From Diploscapter coronatus (lineage: Eukaryota; Nematoda; Chromadorea; Rhabditida; Rhabditidae): a DNA stretch of 64,000 nucleotides. Position numbers and translations under genes: made by a program. This document shows positions 46,001 to 57,218 of this stretch, in pieces. Each line of letters opens with the position of its first letter. Position 1 is the first letter of the stretch. The stretch is taken from the NCBI GenBank assembly GCA_964036155.1, contig OZ038423.1:7641249-7705248 (forward strand). Reading direction: 5' to 3'. A model generated the notes under the pieces. That model ran no database searches. It saw only the letters and a program-made list of their open reading frames with translations, and was not told where the DNA came from.

Positions 46001-49000
46001 TAAAAACTAAAGAAAACGTACACAAAAATAAAAGCAGAACTATCAGAAAAAGAATATCGAATAACTAAACCAAATTATAATTGAGGTTGATGAATAGGAG
46101 TTTCCTAAGGGGGTTGGGAGAAAGATTCTTTCTGTAGTCGGTCAAAGTGCGACTAGCTAAGGAAAAAACGCGTTCAGACTCAACAGATAAGGCAGATACA
46201 GCCAAATAAAATTTTGTCATCGCGAAGAGATTGGGAAAGAGATTGAGCCCCACCCTCACGCCAGAATTGGGTTGAGATCACTGGATGATTTTATAAATAA
46301 AAATCGGACGATATCTACAGATAAAAATAGCTTATTTTTACGTATTTTTCTTGAGTTTCACATAACACGAAAATCGACGTAAACGTAACGAAACGAAATG
46401 TAACTTTTCGTACAACTGTTTTAGATTCAAACAACTCTGGACTCCCTTCGGGTGGTGTAAAATGCTGGTAATTCATTTTTATTTTCTGCAAAATTAATAT
46501 TCTTCCTGGTAAAAATTCGATTTTATAGACTTTCTATGATTTTTAATAAAATTTTATATAGGCTTTTGAGGAATTTTTGCAAAAAAAATCTAAATCAATA
46601 ATCTTGTCGATTTGACTATGATGAACTTTAGGGCGAGCACACGGGAAAAATCAAATTCCTCGTGATCGGGAATTCGTATGCCTGCAATCAAGGCCACATC
46701 GTCTATGAAGCGTTCCAGAATTTGACGAAAGAGTTTCACTTTGCCTGCATACCGAGTGAGCTTTTTAAACTTCATTTATTCGAAAAATTTATTCTCCAAA
46801 GAAATTAATAATCAGAGGGAAAATTAAAAACTCGTTTAAGAGACATTCCACGAATAAATGGAACAACTGTCAAAGGGGGTCCGGACAATTGCAAAAGTGT
46901 CCCGGATCCGAACCAAACTTATATGGTGGATACACTCATGGACCCTATTCACAAAAATGAGGTTTTTAGGTCTCGTCCCCAAAAGTGGGCGGGACTAGGT
47001 AGGGGGTCAAAGTTGAGCATTTTGACGTTTTGACTGCGAACAGGAGGTACAAAGAAAACTTTTTTTCTATAAGAGATTTTTGAACAATTTTAAAAGGATG
47101 AACATGGCCATGGGATGTACTTTCTAAAAATATATTGGTTTAGGGGGATCAGCCATTTGTTGGGTGTGGGAGGGGATCTTAAAGTCAAAAATGAGTTTCA
47201 AAAAATGCATATTTTGCATAAAATCGACCATAACTCGAAAAATTTGTTACTTGTTGGTAAAATTTTATTTCATATTCGGATTCTCCAGGTAATTCTGCAT
47301 CTTATACGCCAGAAAGGGTGACACCAATAACATTACTATTGCATCAAAGTTGGTGACCCAAAAATCGAAATTTCAATTTGAGGGTTAGACCCCACAATAT
47401 GTATACCAATTGATAGAGCTCATCGAACTAAGCAACTTTTGTGAAAACACCATATGGTTATTTATTATGATATAGGAGTGATACCTAAAAACTAAAATTT
47501 AACGTCAATTTTCAAGAAAATGATACGAGAATATTTTCATAGATAATCTACCAAAATTTGAGCTCAAATTGAGGCTAGAGACATCCATTATTTATTTCCA
47601 TTCAATTTGGAGTCGAGCGATACCAAACATGATATTGTACCAAATGGTAGTGATTCATATGGGTTTGGTTCGAATCCGGGACACTTTTGCAATTGTCCGG
47701 ACCCCCTTTGACAGTTGTTCCGTTTATTTGTGGAATGTCTCTTAAGATTTTGAAAATTTTAAAGAAAGAACACTTTTCTAAATAATATTCTTCATAAAAT
47801 TGAAATTTTTGAAAAAGATTTTGAAGAAAATAGTTGTTTTAAAGGGACACCCCCTATTGGGAACTGTCCTATTCGGAGCAGCCCAATTCGGAACTTTTTG
47901 TGAATAGGGAGCATTGGGGGAGCTAACAAAATAGGTCCGAATTGGGCTGTTCCGAATAGGACAGTTCCCAATAGGGGGTTGCCGTTTTAAATAATATATT
48001 CTTCAACAAAAAAATTATCTGAAAGACATTGGGAATTTTTAAAATAAAAATTGAAGATATGTTTGAAGAAAAATTTCAGCCTGCGAACCCCTTATAGAAA
48101 AACAGACCAGTGAGTGCCTCTCGTTAAAACAGTGGTACAACGGCTGTAAGTAGTTTGTTACCCAAAGTGAGTACTTTGTTACCAAACATTTTTGTGTTAA
48201 AAATATTGGCAAATTTATTGAAAATGCCTACGTTTGTTAACGTAAAATACCATTTCAGTTTTGGAAAATTTTTTTATAATTGCTGCACGCGTCGTTTTTA
48301 TTTACAATATTTCGTTGAATTTTTAAAGATATTTTTCAATCCGGGTTTTATTATTAATCGTCAACTTTTATGATGAATTTTATTTATTTTAAAAGCAATT
48401 CGAGGATTATATTTTATCGTAGAAGTTCAAATCCATTATCAAATTTTTTTAATATTTTAAAATCACATATATCATGCGTTGATGGAGAAATGTGAGAGTA
48501 ATACATATGAACGATGAATAAAAAGGAATTCATTCAAAATTTTCATTTTGTCATAATACATAGGATAAATCTTTAGATCGTGTGAATTTTCGTATTATCA
48601 TCGTAATTTAATGCAATGGTACAAAAAGAAAAAGTCGTGAATGAAAATGCTAAATAAATTAACATCGTTGTCTATTCGTTCAAATAACGTCATAAAATTT
48701 TAAAATATTGCTAATATCGATGCTTTATAGTGTTAAATGATGATTTGGCATAATTTACTAGCCTTTTTATTGATCAAAATGTTTGGTAACAAAGTACTCA
48801 CTTTTGGTAATAAAATGCTCATGTTTTTCTTTGGTAACAAAGTACTTTCAGCCTGGCATGACGTTTACAGCCAAATCAATCCCGATGTGCTTTTCATACT
48901 GCATAGGCAAGAAAAATAAGCAAACAATTTAATTTAAAATGATTAAAAAGATTAAATTTAAAAATAAAATAAGATAAGATTAAAATATAAACTTTAAATA

Positions 49001-49907
49001 AAGTAAAAAAAAAACAATTTTAATTTCATGCCACTAATGGGTATGGCGAAACTGGACATGACGAAGTCGATCGAGGAGGACGATGTCTATCAACAGCACG
49101 TCCGAATGATTAGCTGGTACCTCAAACAGGACGGGCTTTTAAAGGTTCGGCAATTTTGTTTCTTGATTTTTTATCTTGGAAATTTAAATAAAGATAGACT
49201 TTTGATTTTTCCTTTATAAATTTGTAGTAAATACTTTGATTTTTGGTTAAACTGGAAGAAAATTTTTTTTTAATTCAGATTTACATCCAACACGCCTTGC
49301 CAAAATGTCTAACTTATTGCGTCAGAGAGATGAATAAATGGATTTTGAAAGAAAACAAACCGCTTAGGTTTGCTGGGGTGAGTTTGAAATTTTTTTTGTA
49401 GAAAATTAGTCATTTATTAGAAAAAAAAATCAATATTGTAGGGCAAATAAAATTTGTAAAAAAAATATTAAAATTCAGGACCGTTTCACAATCCACAACG
49501 AAAAATGGGAGCGAATTCGATTCGAGCATCTCGTGAAAATGAAAACGTGAGATTTAAACAAAATTGTTTAATTAAAAAAAATATTTCAGATGCGAAGGAA
49601 AATGCGAATTATTCGATTATTATCCTGAAATGCTGAATAAGAAAGGGGAGGTGAGATTTTTAAATTGGAGAAAGTGACTTATTTAGAAAACTGAACAACT
49701 CTCAAAATATTAAGTTAAACTATTTGAAATTCTAAAATATAATAATGAAATAAAAATGTTCAGTTTTCTCTGTACGATGAGAACACAAATTTGGTCTATT
49801 TCGACGACCGCATGCATTTGTCGAAGTTCGGCCGCGACAAAGTCAAAATCGTCTATCAGCGATTGGCGGAGAAATTCGCGAAACAATATCCGCATTTGGT
49901 GAAATAA
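43019..49907 (+). CDS. OAC-family membrane O-acyltransferase with SGNH domain, 5' end in gap
   Basis: About 20 exons, roughly 686 residues visible. The acyltransferase-3 half shows HYFPEYFPNGYVGVDM-FFVISGYLIGMIV, YYRRAK-RIFPLYYLAIGLIFV, AEDLFTHTWSLCVEIKWYFL, FARVWQFCSGI, YIGNISYSLYLVHWPIFATT and FAYEQPYLKLGAVK, with multiple membrane segments; the N-terminal His-bearing segment is lost in the gap. The C-terminal SGNH half has PFGWCKML-GEHTGKIKFLVIGNSYAC (block I GNS), CEPLIEKQTSECLSL, PDVLFILHR, IYIQHALPKC and YFDDRMHLSKFGRDK (Asp and His), ending TAA at 49905-49907. Family members move acyl groups onto extracytoplasmic acceptors, commonly sugars; the acceptor here is unknown. Introns hold a hAT remnant (45842-46418), two TTAA elements and a repeat that fills intron 48146-48851. 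The junction between 48906 and about 49029 lacks a canonical acceptor. Confidence 0.87.
45842..46418 (-). mobile_element. hAT element remnant, now serving as an intron
   Basis: The element starts CAGGATTGTACGAA and ends, inverted, in CAGTTGTACGAA; flanking octamers TTTGGGAT (45834-45841) and TTTTAGAT (46419-46426) look like an 8-bp target duplication with two changes. On the minus strand 46065-46259 encodes a hAT dimerisation domain (YLAVSALSVESERVFSLASR, then LSPNPLRKLLFINLN). Only this terminal part of a transposase remains in 577 bases. Deleting the element plus one octamer leaves the OAC exon open and in frame, and splicing from the GT at 45849 to the AG at 46424 is also in frame. Confidence 0.85.
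46836..47745. repeat. TTAA-flanked element with about 85-bp terminal inverted repeats
   Basis: TTAAGAGACATTCCACGAAT at 46836 is mirrored by GTGGAATGTCTCTTAA at 47745, and the arms go on through GGAACAACTGTCAAAGGGGG, TCCGGACAATTGCAAAAGTG and TCCCGGAT. The 910-base element lies in an OAC intron. A partial relative is at 18715-18870. No transposase frame seen. Confidence 0.85.
47839..47990. repeat. Small TTAA-flanked fold-back element
   Basis: Between TTAA at 47839 and TTAA at 47987, arms CCCCCTATTGGGAACTGTCC and its inverse GGACAGTTCCCAATAGGGGG enclose a short loop; the pairing continues through TATTCGGA and CCCAATTCGGA. It lies less than 100 bases from the larger TTAA element, in the same intron. 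Confidence 0.85.
48146..48851. repeat. Intron formed almost entirely by an inverted-repeat element
   Basis: The OAC intron begins GTAAGTAGTTTGTTACC and ends GGTAACAAAGTACTTTCAG. Its first 50 and last 80 bases pair as inverted repeats (TACTTTGTTACCAAACATTTT on one side, AAAATGTTTGGTAACAAAGTA on the other), so repeat ends coincide with the splice sites to within a few bases. The flanking exons join in phase (WYNG, S, WHDVYSQ). No clear target duplication could be picked out. Confidence 0.75.
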
Positions 49908-50910
49908 CTTATTTTCTTTTTCATAGTACTTTGACCTATCCGGTGTCATTTTTTTCAGAAACTTGGAAATAGCTTTTTACCTGTGCATTATTTTAAAACG
50001 AAACTCATAGAAAAATTCTAACATATTCCCAATAATCATATCTGATTAGATTTTTCAAAAAGTGTGTTATAAAATTTGTAAATATCGATTTTTGGCGCAA
50101 TTTTGATGAGGCTTCGTCGGACAAAGAAAAGGGAAAGCAAAACATTTTTATTTTTCTGGAAATAGTATACCGAATTTGAAATCTACGAAGTCGTTTTCTA
50201 GAATTTTGTTTTTTTTTTTTATCTTTTACAAATTAACTAGTATTTTCTAATCACACGAATTTTTAAAATTCAGGGTATTTTTCTATGAAAGTTTTGTCGG
50301 AAAAAAATTAACATCACAATTTACGGCTATTTTATGAGTTTGTGATATACCATTTTGACATCAAATGGTAATTTTTGGTATCAAACCTGGCCTCATTCTG
50401 TTATTTATTATTGTTTTTAGAGTTTCTGCGAGTTGTGTGTTTTAAATTTCGAAAATAAAATCACGAGTTTATGTTTAGATTTCATCCCTACCCAAAATGC
50501 TTGTGACGTTGAAATACTCCCAATTTTGTTCACTTTATTCGAAAAGCAGCTACGAAAATAAATTATTTCATTCACACTAGTTAATTCTTGAATGAAATAC
50601 ACAAAATTGTACTGAAAATGAGGATAACTACGGAAAAATGAGAAGAATTCAAGCAATGAGCATAATCGTTAGAGAGCAGAAGCGATATTCTCGGTGTGAA
50701 AGCAGAGTTATGAAAGTATTTTTCTCAAAATCTGATGGACTAATCAAGCTTATAGCAGGAAACCACATGAAAAACGGATCAATGTGATCAAAGATATGAA
50801 TTTTGAAGGCGACGACCAGAACCTTTTTTTGTAAGCGAAAAGCGTGTCCTGCGCCTTTACACGCAACAGAACAAAGGCTATTTCAAAGGGAGAACAGCCT
50901 TGTAAGAACG

Positions 50911-50942
<32 letters not shown>

Positions 50943-51210
50943 CTTTGCTTGTTTCTGAAACATTCCAAAGTTTCTATGATCTTTTTATCATCCATAAAAT
51001 GATAAGCCACGCCCACTTTCCAATTTGAGTGCAAAAATCGATGAAACAAGTGCCAAATAGCTTTGTATTGCGTTATTTCAACAAAAATGATTTTTTTACA
51101 ACGGCGACCTGCGGCGGACTGAAAATGGTGCATTTTCTATCACAAAATAACAAGAAAAATGTAATCTTTCATATTCGGTGTGGAAGGCTGATGATCACGG
51201 CCTATGAAGC
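49908..51210. other. Convergent intergenic region
   Basis: Between the ends of the OAC and GT10 genes. It holds a poly-T run near 50910-50936 and AT-rich sequence. No supported gene. Confidence 0.5.
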
Positions 51211-53296
51211 TCAAACGAGCGATTTCAAAATTTCAGTGTGCATTTTCGCGGACTCAACTTGTGTTTCGGGAGCATGCTCCGGAAGCAAAAATGTGAAATT
51301 TTTATAACTAAAAATTGAAAATTTCACTGATAACATCAATACAGCATACAGTTTCAATAATTTACAAATAAAAATAAAATTCAAGCAGTTGATTAAGTAT
51401 TGAACAATCGTGTCGTTGCACATCCCGTTTGAATGCCATCCATTTATGTCCTCGTACGATTTTGAAGAATTGATGGGAAAGAGCAGTCGTCGACATAATT
51501 TACAAAATTCTGTTGCATCGTTATTCCCAGAAACAACCCTCAAATTTACAATATTTAATTCCGCTCCTTGTAACAACAGTTTTTAGGGAAATAGACTTGG
51601 GTAGGGATAAAAAATGTTTTTACAAGGGACCATCCAATTCAAAATTTCAAAATCCACAAGAATTTATATAAATTTAATCTAATGAAAAAATCATCCTAAT
51701 CATGCATGATATCGATCATTAAATTTCAATTAAACAAGAATGAAGTACCTATAATTTTCCCTCCATTTATGATAGCTCAAATAGAGCTCTTTATCTGTAG
51801 AAATTCGATTTATTCTATCCACAAACCCATCGAGTGTTGGAAAGCCATCGATTGCAATGTAGGCATCGTCGGGAATGCCGAGATTCTGATAGAATTTCCT
51901 GGAGAGGACAATTGAAATGGCCATTCGGGTACGCAGCGTCTCGTAGAACTTCTCTGTCACATATTGATTGCAGTTCGAATTTTCAATTGCAATATAAAAC
52001 TTGTAAGGCCTAAACAATATTCTTTTCGAAAAAATTCCAGATTGAATTCTTGATGAGTTTCTCATTTACAAAATCGATAACAGTCAAGCCGGTTAAGACA
52101 TTGAAATTCCAATCAGGGGTGTAGCAAATTGAAATTTCGATTCGAAATGAAATAGTTAGAGCTAGAGAAATTCTGAAATTTTTTCATTTCACAATGTTCT
52201 TTGAATTATGCCCTTTTTAATTCCTACAAAATTATTGTGTGCGCCATGTTTCGTCTGAATTCTTTTCTATGTCATAAATGCATACTTTCAAACATTTTCA
52301 TTCACACGACTGAACGAGTCACTTTGCTTCGTGTTTCGTTTATTTTTCGAAGTTGCAGTTTTTCATTTGCTAATACTCTACTAACTTGCAATCCTTTGAG
52401 CTGCAATCTCGAAATTATCTCCAATCTTCGGTTCTTTGTCTGACAGTTGCTAACAAACCACGACGCATGTGGCAATTTATGGTTTTTCATCTTCCAAATT
52501 GCATCAAGATCTACGTCTTCTGAGTGGCTATTTTTATTGACTCGAAAAATTAATCCTTACGCTTCTCTTTCAATTTTTCAAAATAGCCGTATGGAAACCA
52601 AATATCTGAGTTCCTGTGATAAGTCATTGTCCAGTTGAACACTCCTAAAATGAACATCAATTAGATTAAAGTGCTGCTATTTTTTGTCTGTGAATGTGCA
52701 CAATTTCAATTTTTACCTCCCTAACCTTTTTCTGATGAAAATTTTTCATTGGCTGGACTTTCTTGACTGAATAGAACATAGACTTGAGTTGAACTGCGCC
52801 ACTTCGGTAGGGTGACATTTACAAAATCTCTGCTATGAAAAATGATGGTATTGGCTGTGTCGGCATCATCGATATTTTCAGTGATTTGGCAAAGATCCTG
52901 GAATTTATTTTAGATTTTCTCACAAAGTTAGCTTAAAATGAAATCCGTTTTGATCGATTGAGCATTCATTTGTTGTTTGCAATACTTTCGACATTATTAT
53001 TATTATTATTGCATTCATCTTGCATCTTACTCTGGTTGAATAACATTTTGATAGGAAATTTGTTGAAGTAGTCACATCCTTGCCAAAGTATTTGGTAGCA
53101 GCAAAGATAAGAACTTTTCGACGTTTCACAATTTCGACGTAAATTTGTCCTAAAATTGATTATAGGCAGTTACTGAATGAGAATCATAATTTTAAAATTG
53201 TCTACCTCTATCATATCTTATAGAAATTATAAAATTAAATAAAACATATGTGCCAATAAAGATTATAGTTATACAAATTTGCTTTATACTCTCCAT
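51211..53296 (-). CDS. GT10 alpha-1,3-fucosyltransferase-like gene, one central block not found
   Basis: First exon 53206-53296 encodes MESIKQICITIIFIGTYVLF, a signal anchor. The next holds KRRKVLIFAATKYFGKDVTT, then CQITENIDDADTANTIIFHS, RDFVNVTLPKWRSSTQVYVL followed by FSQESPANEK, then GVFNWTMTYHRNSDIWFPYG, VSNCQTKNRRLEIISRLQL, and YKFYIAIENSNCNQYVTEKF (the GT10 donor-binding block) with LGIPDDAYIAIDGFP and YLSYHKWRENY. The last exon has FCKLCRRLLFP and DINGWHSNGMC; the frame runs on to a stop at 51211, a tail longer than usual. The short G.CG block normally between the SNC and YKFYIA exons is not visible in 52020-52390, so the gene is diverged, mis-spliced by me, or decaying. Golgi enzyme adding fucose to N-glycans or glycolipids by family. 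Confidence 0.78.
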
Positions 53297-56130
53297 TATA
53301 AATGAGAATGTCTCTTTTCCTAGCGAGAAAAGGGAAGGTGCGAGGCCTTTCGTTGACCCCGGTATCTGATTCTCTCACCCCCTCTTCTCTTGCTACACTA
53401 TTTTCACTCGCGGCTCGCACCATTGCCTGTTTTGAACAGTAGGCAACGACTTTCTCGCAGATAATAGAGTAGGTTGCATTAGTAATTCTGAGGATCATAC
53501 TGAATGATGACTACAAAACTTATTGCTCATTTTGAGGAAGATATTACTTTAGTAGAATTCTTTAGCTTGTTCCCAAAAACATGGAAATCAAAAACGAGAG
53601 ATTTTGATTTTCTGTGCTTTCTAAAGAAAGAAATAGTATGCGAACATGAGAGACGCAGACTTTCTCTCTTTTATTTCGATCTTCATCTTTTTGAGAATGA
53701 GCCATATTCTTTCAGAATGAAGATTTGGCTGTTTCATGAATGAAAACCTTCCAAAAGGGCAGACTTTATATAAAAAAAAAGAAAGGTATTTGATTTTTAT
53801 AGACATTGGGTCGTTCTAGCCTGCAATGCAGGGGATGGACATAAAGTCATTTTAAATATCAAATTCAATAAAATTGACATTCATATTTATATCTATATTA
53901 AAAGGATGCGTATCCGTTATTCATATAATATTTTGAAGAATAAAGCTACATTTCAGTGAATAACACTCGACCCTATTTTTAAACATACCCCAAGTAAATT
54001 TAATACAAGTATCCTTTGATTTAGACTATTAATTCACTAGCCACAGGTCAAAATTATCCACAAAATATCTATGAAAACATGATTCCTCTGATTCCCCTGT
54101 AATTGTGCAATTAATTAAACATATAAATATTTGATTTGATTATCGAAAATGTGTCTTTCTGAATTCCTTTCGCCTATTTCCAAATTTCGAAGGAAAAAAC
54201 AATCAAACGGGTTGGCGTCTAGTGAAAAGCCGAAAACAGGATTTGATGATTCGAAGGCAAATGAACAAATATATCCATTCATTTGGTCATGCTTTTGATC
54301 GAAAATTCAATAGGAGAGATTAATTCTGTGATTTTTTATTAGAGGGATTTTAAAAATTTGAAGAGAATGTTGAAATATATACATATTAAAAGGCTACAAG
54401 GGGGTATAAATGGTGAGGGTTTCTTTTCCTCCGTTATTTCCCACGTGGCGACGTGTCGAAAAGTCCAAATTCATAAAATGACCTTTTTGAAAGTTAGTAT
54501 AGCATGAAGGACACGTAATCAGGTAGGAAAGTACAGTACCATTTCCGGGATCGCTGAATCCAAATATGAAGCCATAATTTTGATATTAACATGCCGACTA
54601 GCTGTAGTGGCCATTTCATAAGGTGATATATACTTTTGACGGTGCCTTATTCAATTTTTCTTATGCACATTTTCAGGATCGTTTTCCTTTTAATCTTGTC
54701 CAATTTGTATATTTTATATTTTCAGCTCATGTTCACCTAAATCGGACAATATTTTTAGAATCTATTTACCACTGAAGTTCATAACCTATTCATAGTATTT
54801 CTTTATTCTGGCGACATACAAATTTTTGATGGCACAATTTATCATCCATTTTTAAATATTTCAGAATTATCCCGAGTAGAATAATTCTGATCGAATCCTC
54901 TCTACCGTAAATAAAGAGTCCAAGTCTCCCTTTTTTGAGAGAGAAAGAATGCACGAGTTTTTCCGACGTTTCAATTATCGTTAATTACCCCGTTAATTAG
55001 TTGATAATTTCATGAAACTAAGATACCAAGTAGGGTGATAAAATACGCCCGAAATGATGGCGTCGTTGGTTTTTTTTTTTCCGAAAAAGGCCTTCTGAAG
55101 GCATGAACGACGTTGAAACTCTAGTAACATAACTTTTGATAGGATGGACCGTTTTTGAAAATCTAAAAAGTTTTGAGTTTGTGCCGATCTCGACCATCAT
55201 ACTGATATCAAAGTTACCCAATTTAACGTATTTAAAAAAAAAAAAAAAAAAAACCACTTGGCCTCTCTAACTATACTATTCAATTCAGTTGATTTCATAT
55301 TATTTGATGCAAAATCTTTTTAAATTTTCTGATTTGAAAAAGCAGTTACTCAATTGAGGTTGTGGATATTTTGAAAATAATTGGGGTTATGATCCGACTC
55401 AATAAATATTTAGTATCAGACGCACAAGTTGGTACGCGTAAATCTCGTTGATCTAGACACATATTCTGCCTGAACAAACATCATATGACGATTTGTAAAT
55501 TGAGTTTCATAGTAAAACTTTTTCAATCAACGCAATTTTCGAAGATGTAAATGGAATGATGAACTTATCAAATATCAAATGTATGAGCAGAAACCACTTA
55601 TCTACTCGCAAAAATCATCTGGCAAGTGCCTTGTCCAATCAATGTTATTGAAAAATTCAATAGTAATTTTAAAAGTTTACATATTATATTTATTCAGTTG
55701 CAATTTTACTTTTGAAAAGGACAAGTCATATGCCGAAGTGGGAATACCATCACGTGCCGGGTAGTAGGTTATTCGGTAAACTTCGAATGAAATGTATAAA
55801 AAGCCTGTATATGGAAAAGTCGAAAGCAACGTCCATTGCATAAAGATTGCTATTGTAATTTCTTAATTTTAAGGTATGTAAATGTTCATCGTCCTGAAGT
55901 GATAATGTGAATCTGATTAGTCATGATTTTTTTTATCTTCCCATTTCATGGTGATGCATGAATTTATTATTATAAAGGGCATGTTAATTAAAAAATAGTT
56001 GAGTGTTCTCATCGTTTCGAAATAAAATATTGAAAGTAAGTAGTATCCTCTTACTTGCTCACTTTCAAGACGACAGAATCAGTCAAAGTTACTCCCGCTC
56101 TGCGTTTTCTTATAATGATCCTTCAGAACA
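53297..56130. other. Intergenic with repeats
   Basis: Contains the diverged inverted copy of the GT11 flank (about 54100-54330) and repeat copy B (54905-55276). The remaining AT-rich sequence shows no gene I can support. Confidence 0.5.
54905..55276. repeat. Inverted-repeat DNA element, copy B
   Basis: Shares with 22221-22922 the ends AAGAGTCCAAGTCTCCC and ACTTGGCCTCTCTAACTATA and the internal GGCCTTCTGAAGGCATGAAC. It is shorter by an internal deletion and carries poly-T and poly-A expansions near 55072 and 55232. Confidence 0.75.
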
Positions 56131-56471
56131 ATGCGATTTACAACCATAATACTGACAGTGTTCCTGATCGCTATAAACTTTTCATCTTCGTTTGCCCAAT
56201 CGCCCTGCATAGATTCAGCTACTGGCTGCGAAGCATGGGCAAAAAATAATTTTTGTGAAGGAAGTAAGATTTTCATTGTTTAAATTTGAGATAAACATTT
56301 TACGATAAATTCTTTTTGATTAAATCAAATAATAAGATCTAAAATCGCAATTTTAATTTTTAGGTTTCTACACCGATGATACGAAGAGAAAGTATTGTAA
56401 AAAGTAAGTGAACTTTGAGAATTTTATAACGTTTAATGCATGAACAATTTAGGACGTGTGGCTTTTGCTGA
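56131..56471 (+). CDS. Minimal secreted single-domain ShKT protein
   Basis: Exons 56131-56263, 56364-56403 and 56453-56471 join in phase to 63 codons plus TGA. The protein starts MRFTTIILTVFLIAINFSSS, a signal peptide cut near FAQ, followed by one complete ShKT domain: CIDSATGCEAWAKNNFC, then YTDDTKRKYCKK and TCGFC at the extreme C terminus. Six cysteines in the classical order make up essentially the whole mature peptide of about 40 residues. ShKT peptides can block potassium channels or act as structural or immune effectors; nothing here decides which. It stands alone, away from the triple-ShKT genes. Confidence 0.8.
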
Positions 56472-57218
56472 AATCGCATCTTCAACTAATCAGTACAATA
56501 TCGAATATTTTACCGTCTTTAATAATTACCTCTGATTGTTATGATCATGTAGATTTAAATTTTGTTAATACCACTAATAAAAAGTTGTCATATCATCTTT
56601 AAAGATTTTATTATTTTTTATTCCAACTGAAAGAAAATTTAAAAGAGAGAAAGGCTAAAAAAGTCCATCTCAAATTATGGTTATCTAAAATTTAGTGATC
56701 GGAGCGTTTTCAAATATTATGACTTTTGCGCTTTAACAATCACGATTGGCAAAATTCCGTTACTAAAATAGTTTTTTTTAATTAAATTTGCAAGAATCAT
56801 ATTAATTGTTTCAAACATTTTTAATTAATCATGAATAAACTTTGTCAAGGTTCTCGTACAATTTTTTTATACAACTGATTCCGAGAGAATTAAAGAAGGT
56901 CTTACTACTGAAAATCTTGCAATGCGCTTTGAAGATGTTCCTTCAATTAGTTGTGTTCTTATCAATTGTTTGAAGGCGGGAGCCCTTTTTGGATAGTGGT
57001 AGATAGAAATTGGATATTTATGAGCTTAATAAGAAAAGACCAGTTGACAAATCCAGAGGGTCAACAGTCTTCAGTGGGTAATTATTGCACTCTCTTTACG
57101 CCGTACTGCAATGCGATAAAAGCTCGGTCACTTGCATTTTCTCATTTATCATCATGTACTCATTTCCTCTCGATTTTTCGTGATTTTCTCGCTGGGTTTT
57201 TATTTTTCGTGCTTCAGA
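56472..57218. other. Intergenic, no gene recognised
   Basis: AT-rich spacer between the small ShKT gene and mrpl-9. GCTTCAG immediately before the mrpl-9 start codon is a plausible trans-splice acceptor. Confidence 0.5.

Noticed and set aside
51029..51307. Plus-strand 92-codon frame
   Set aside because: It overlaps the C-terminal exon of the minus-strand GT10 gene and has no supporting motif.
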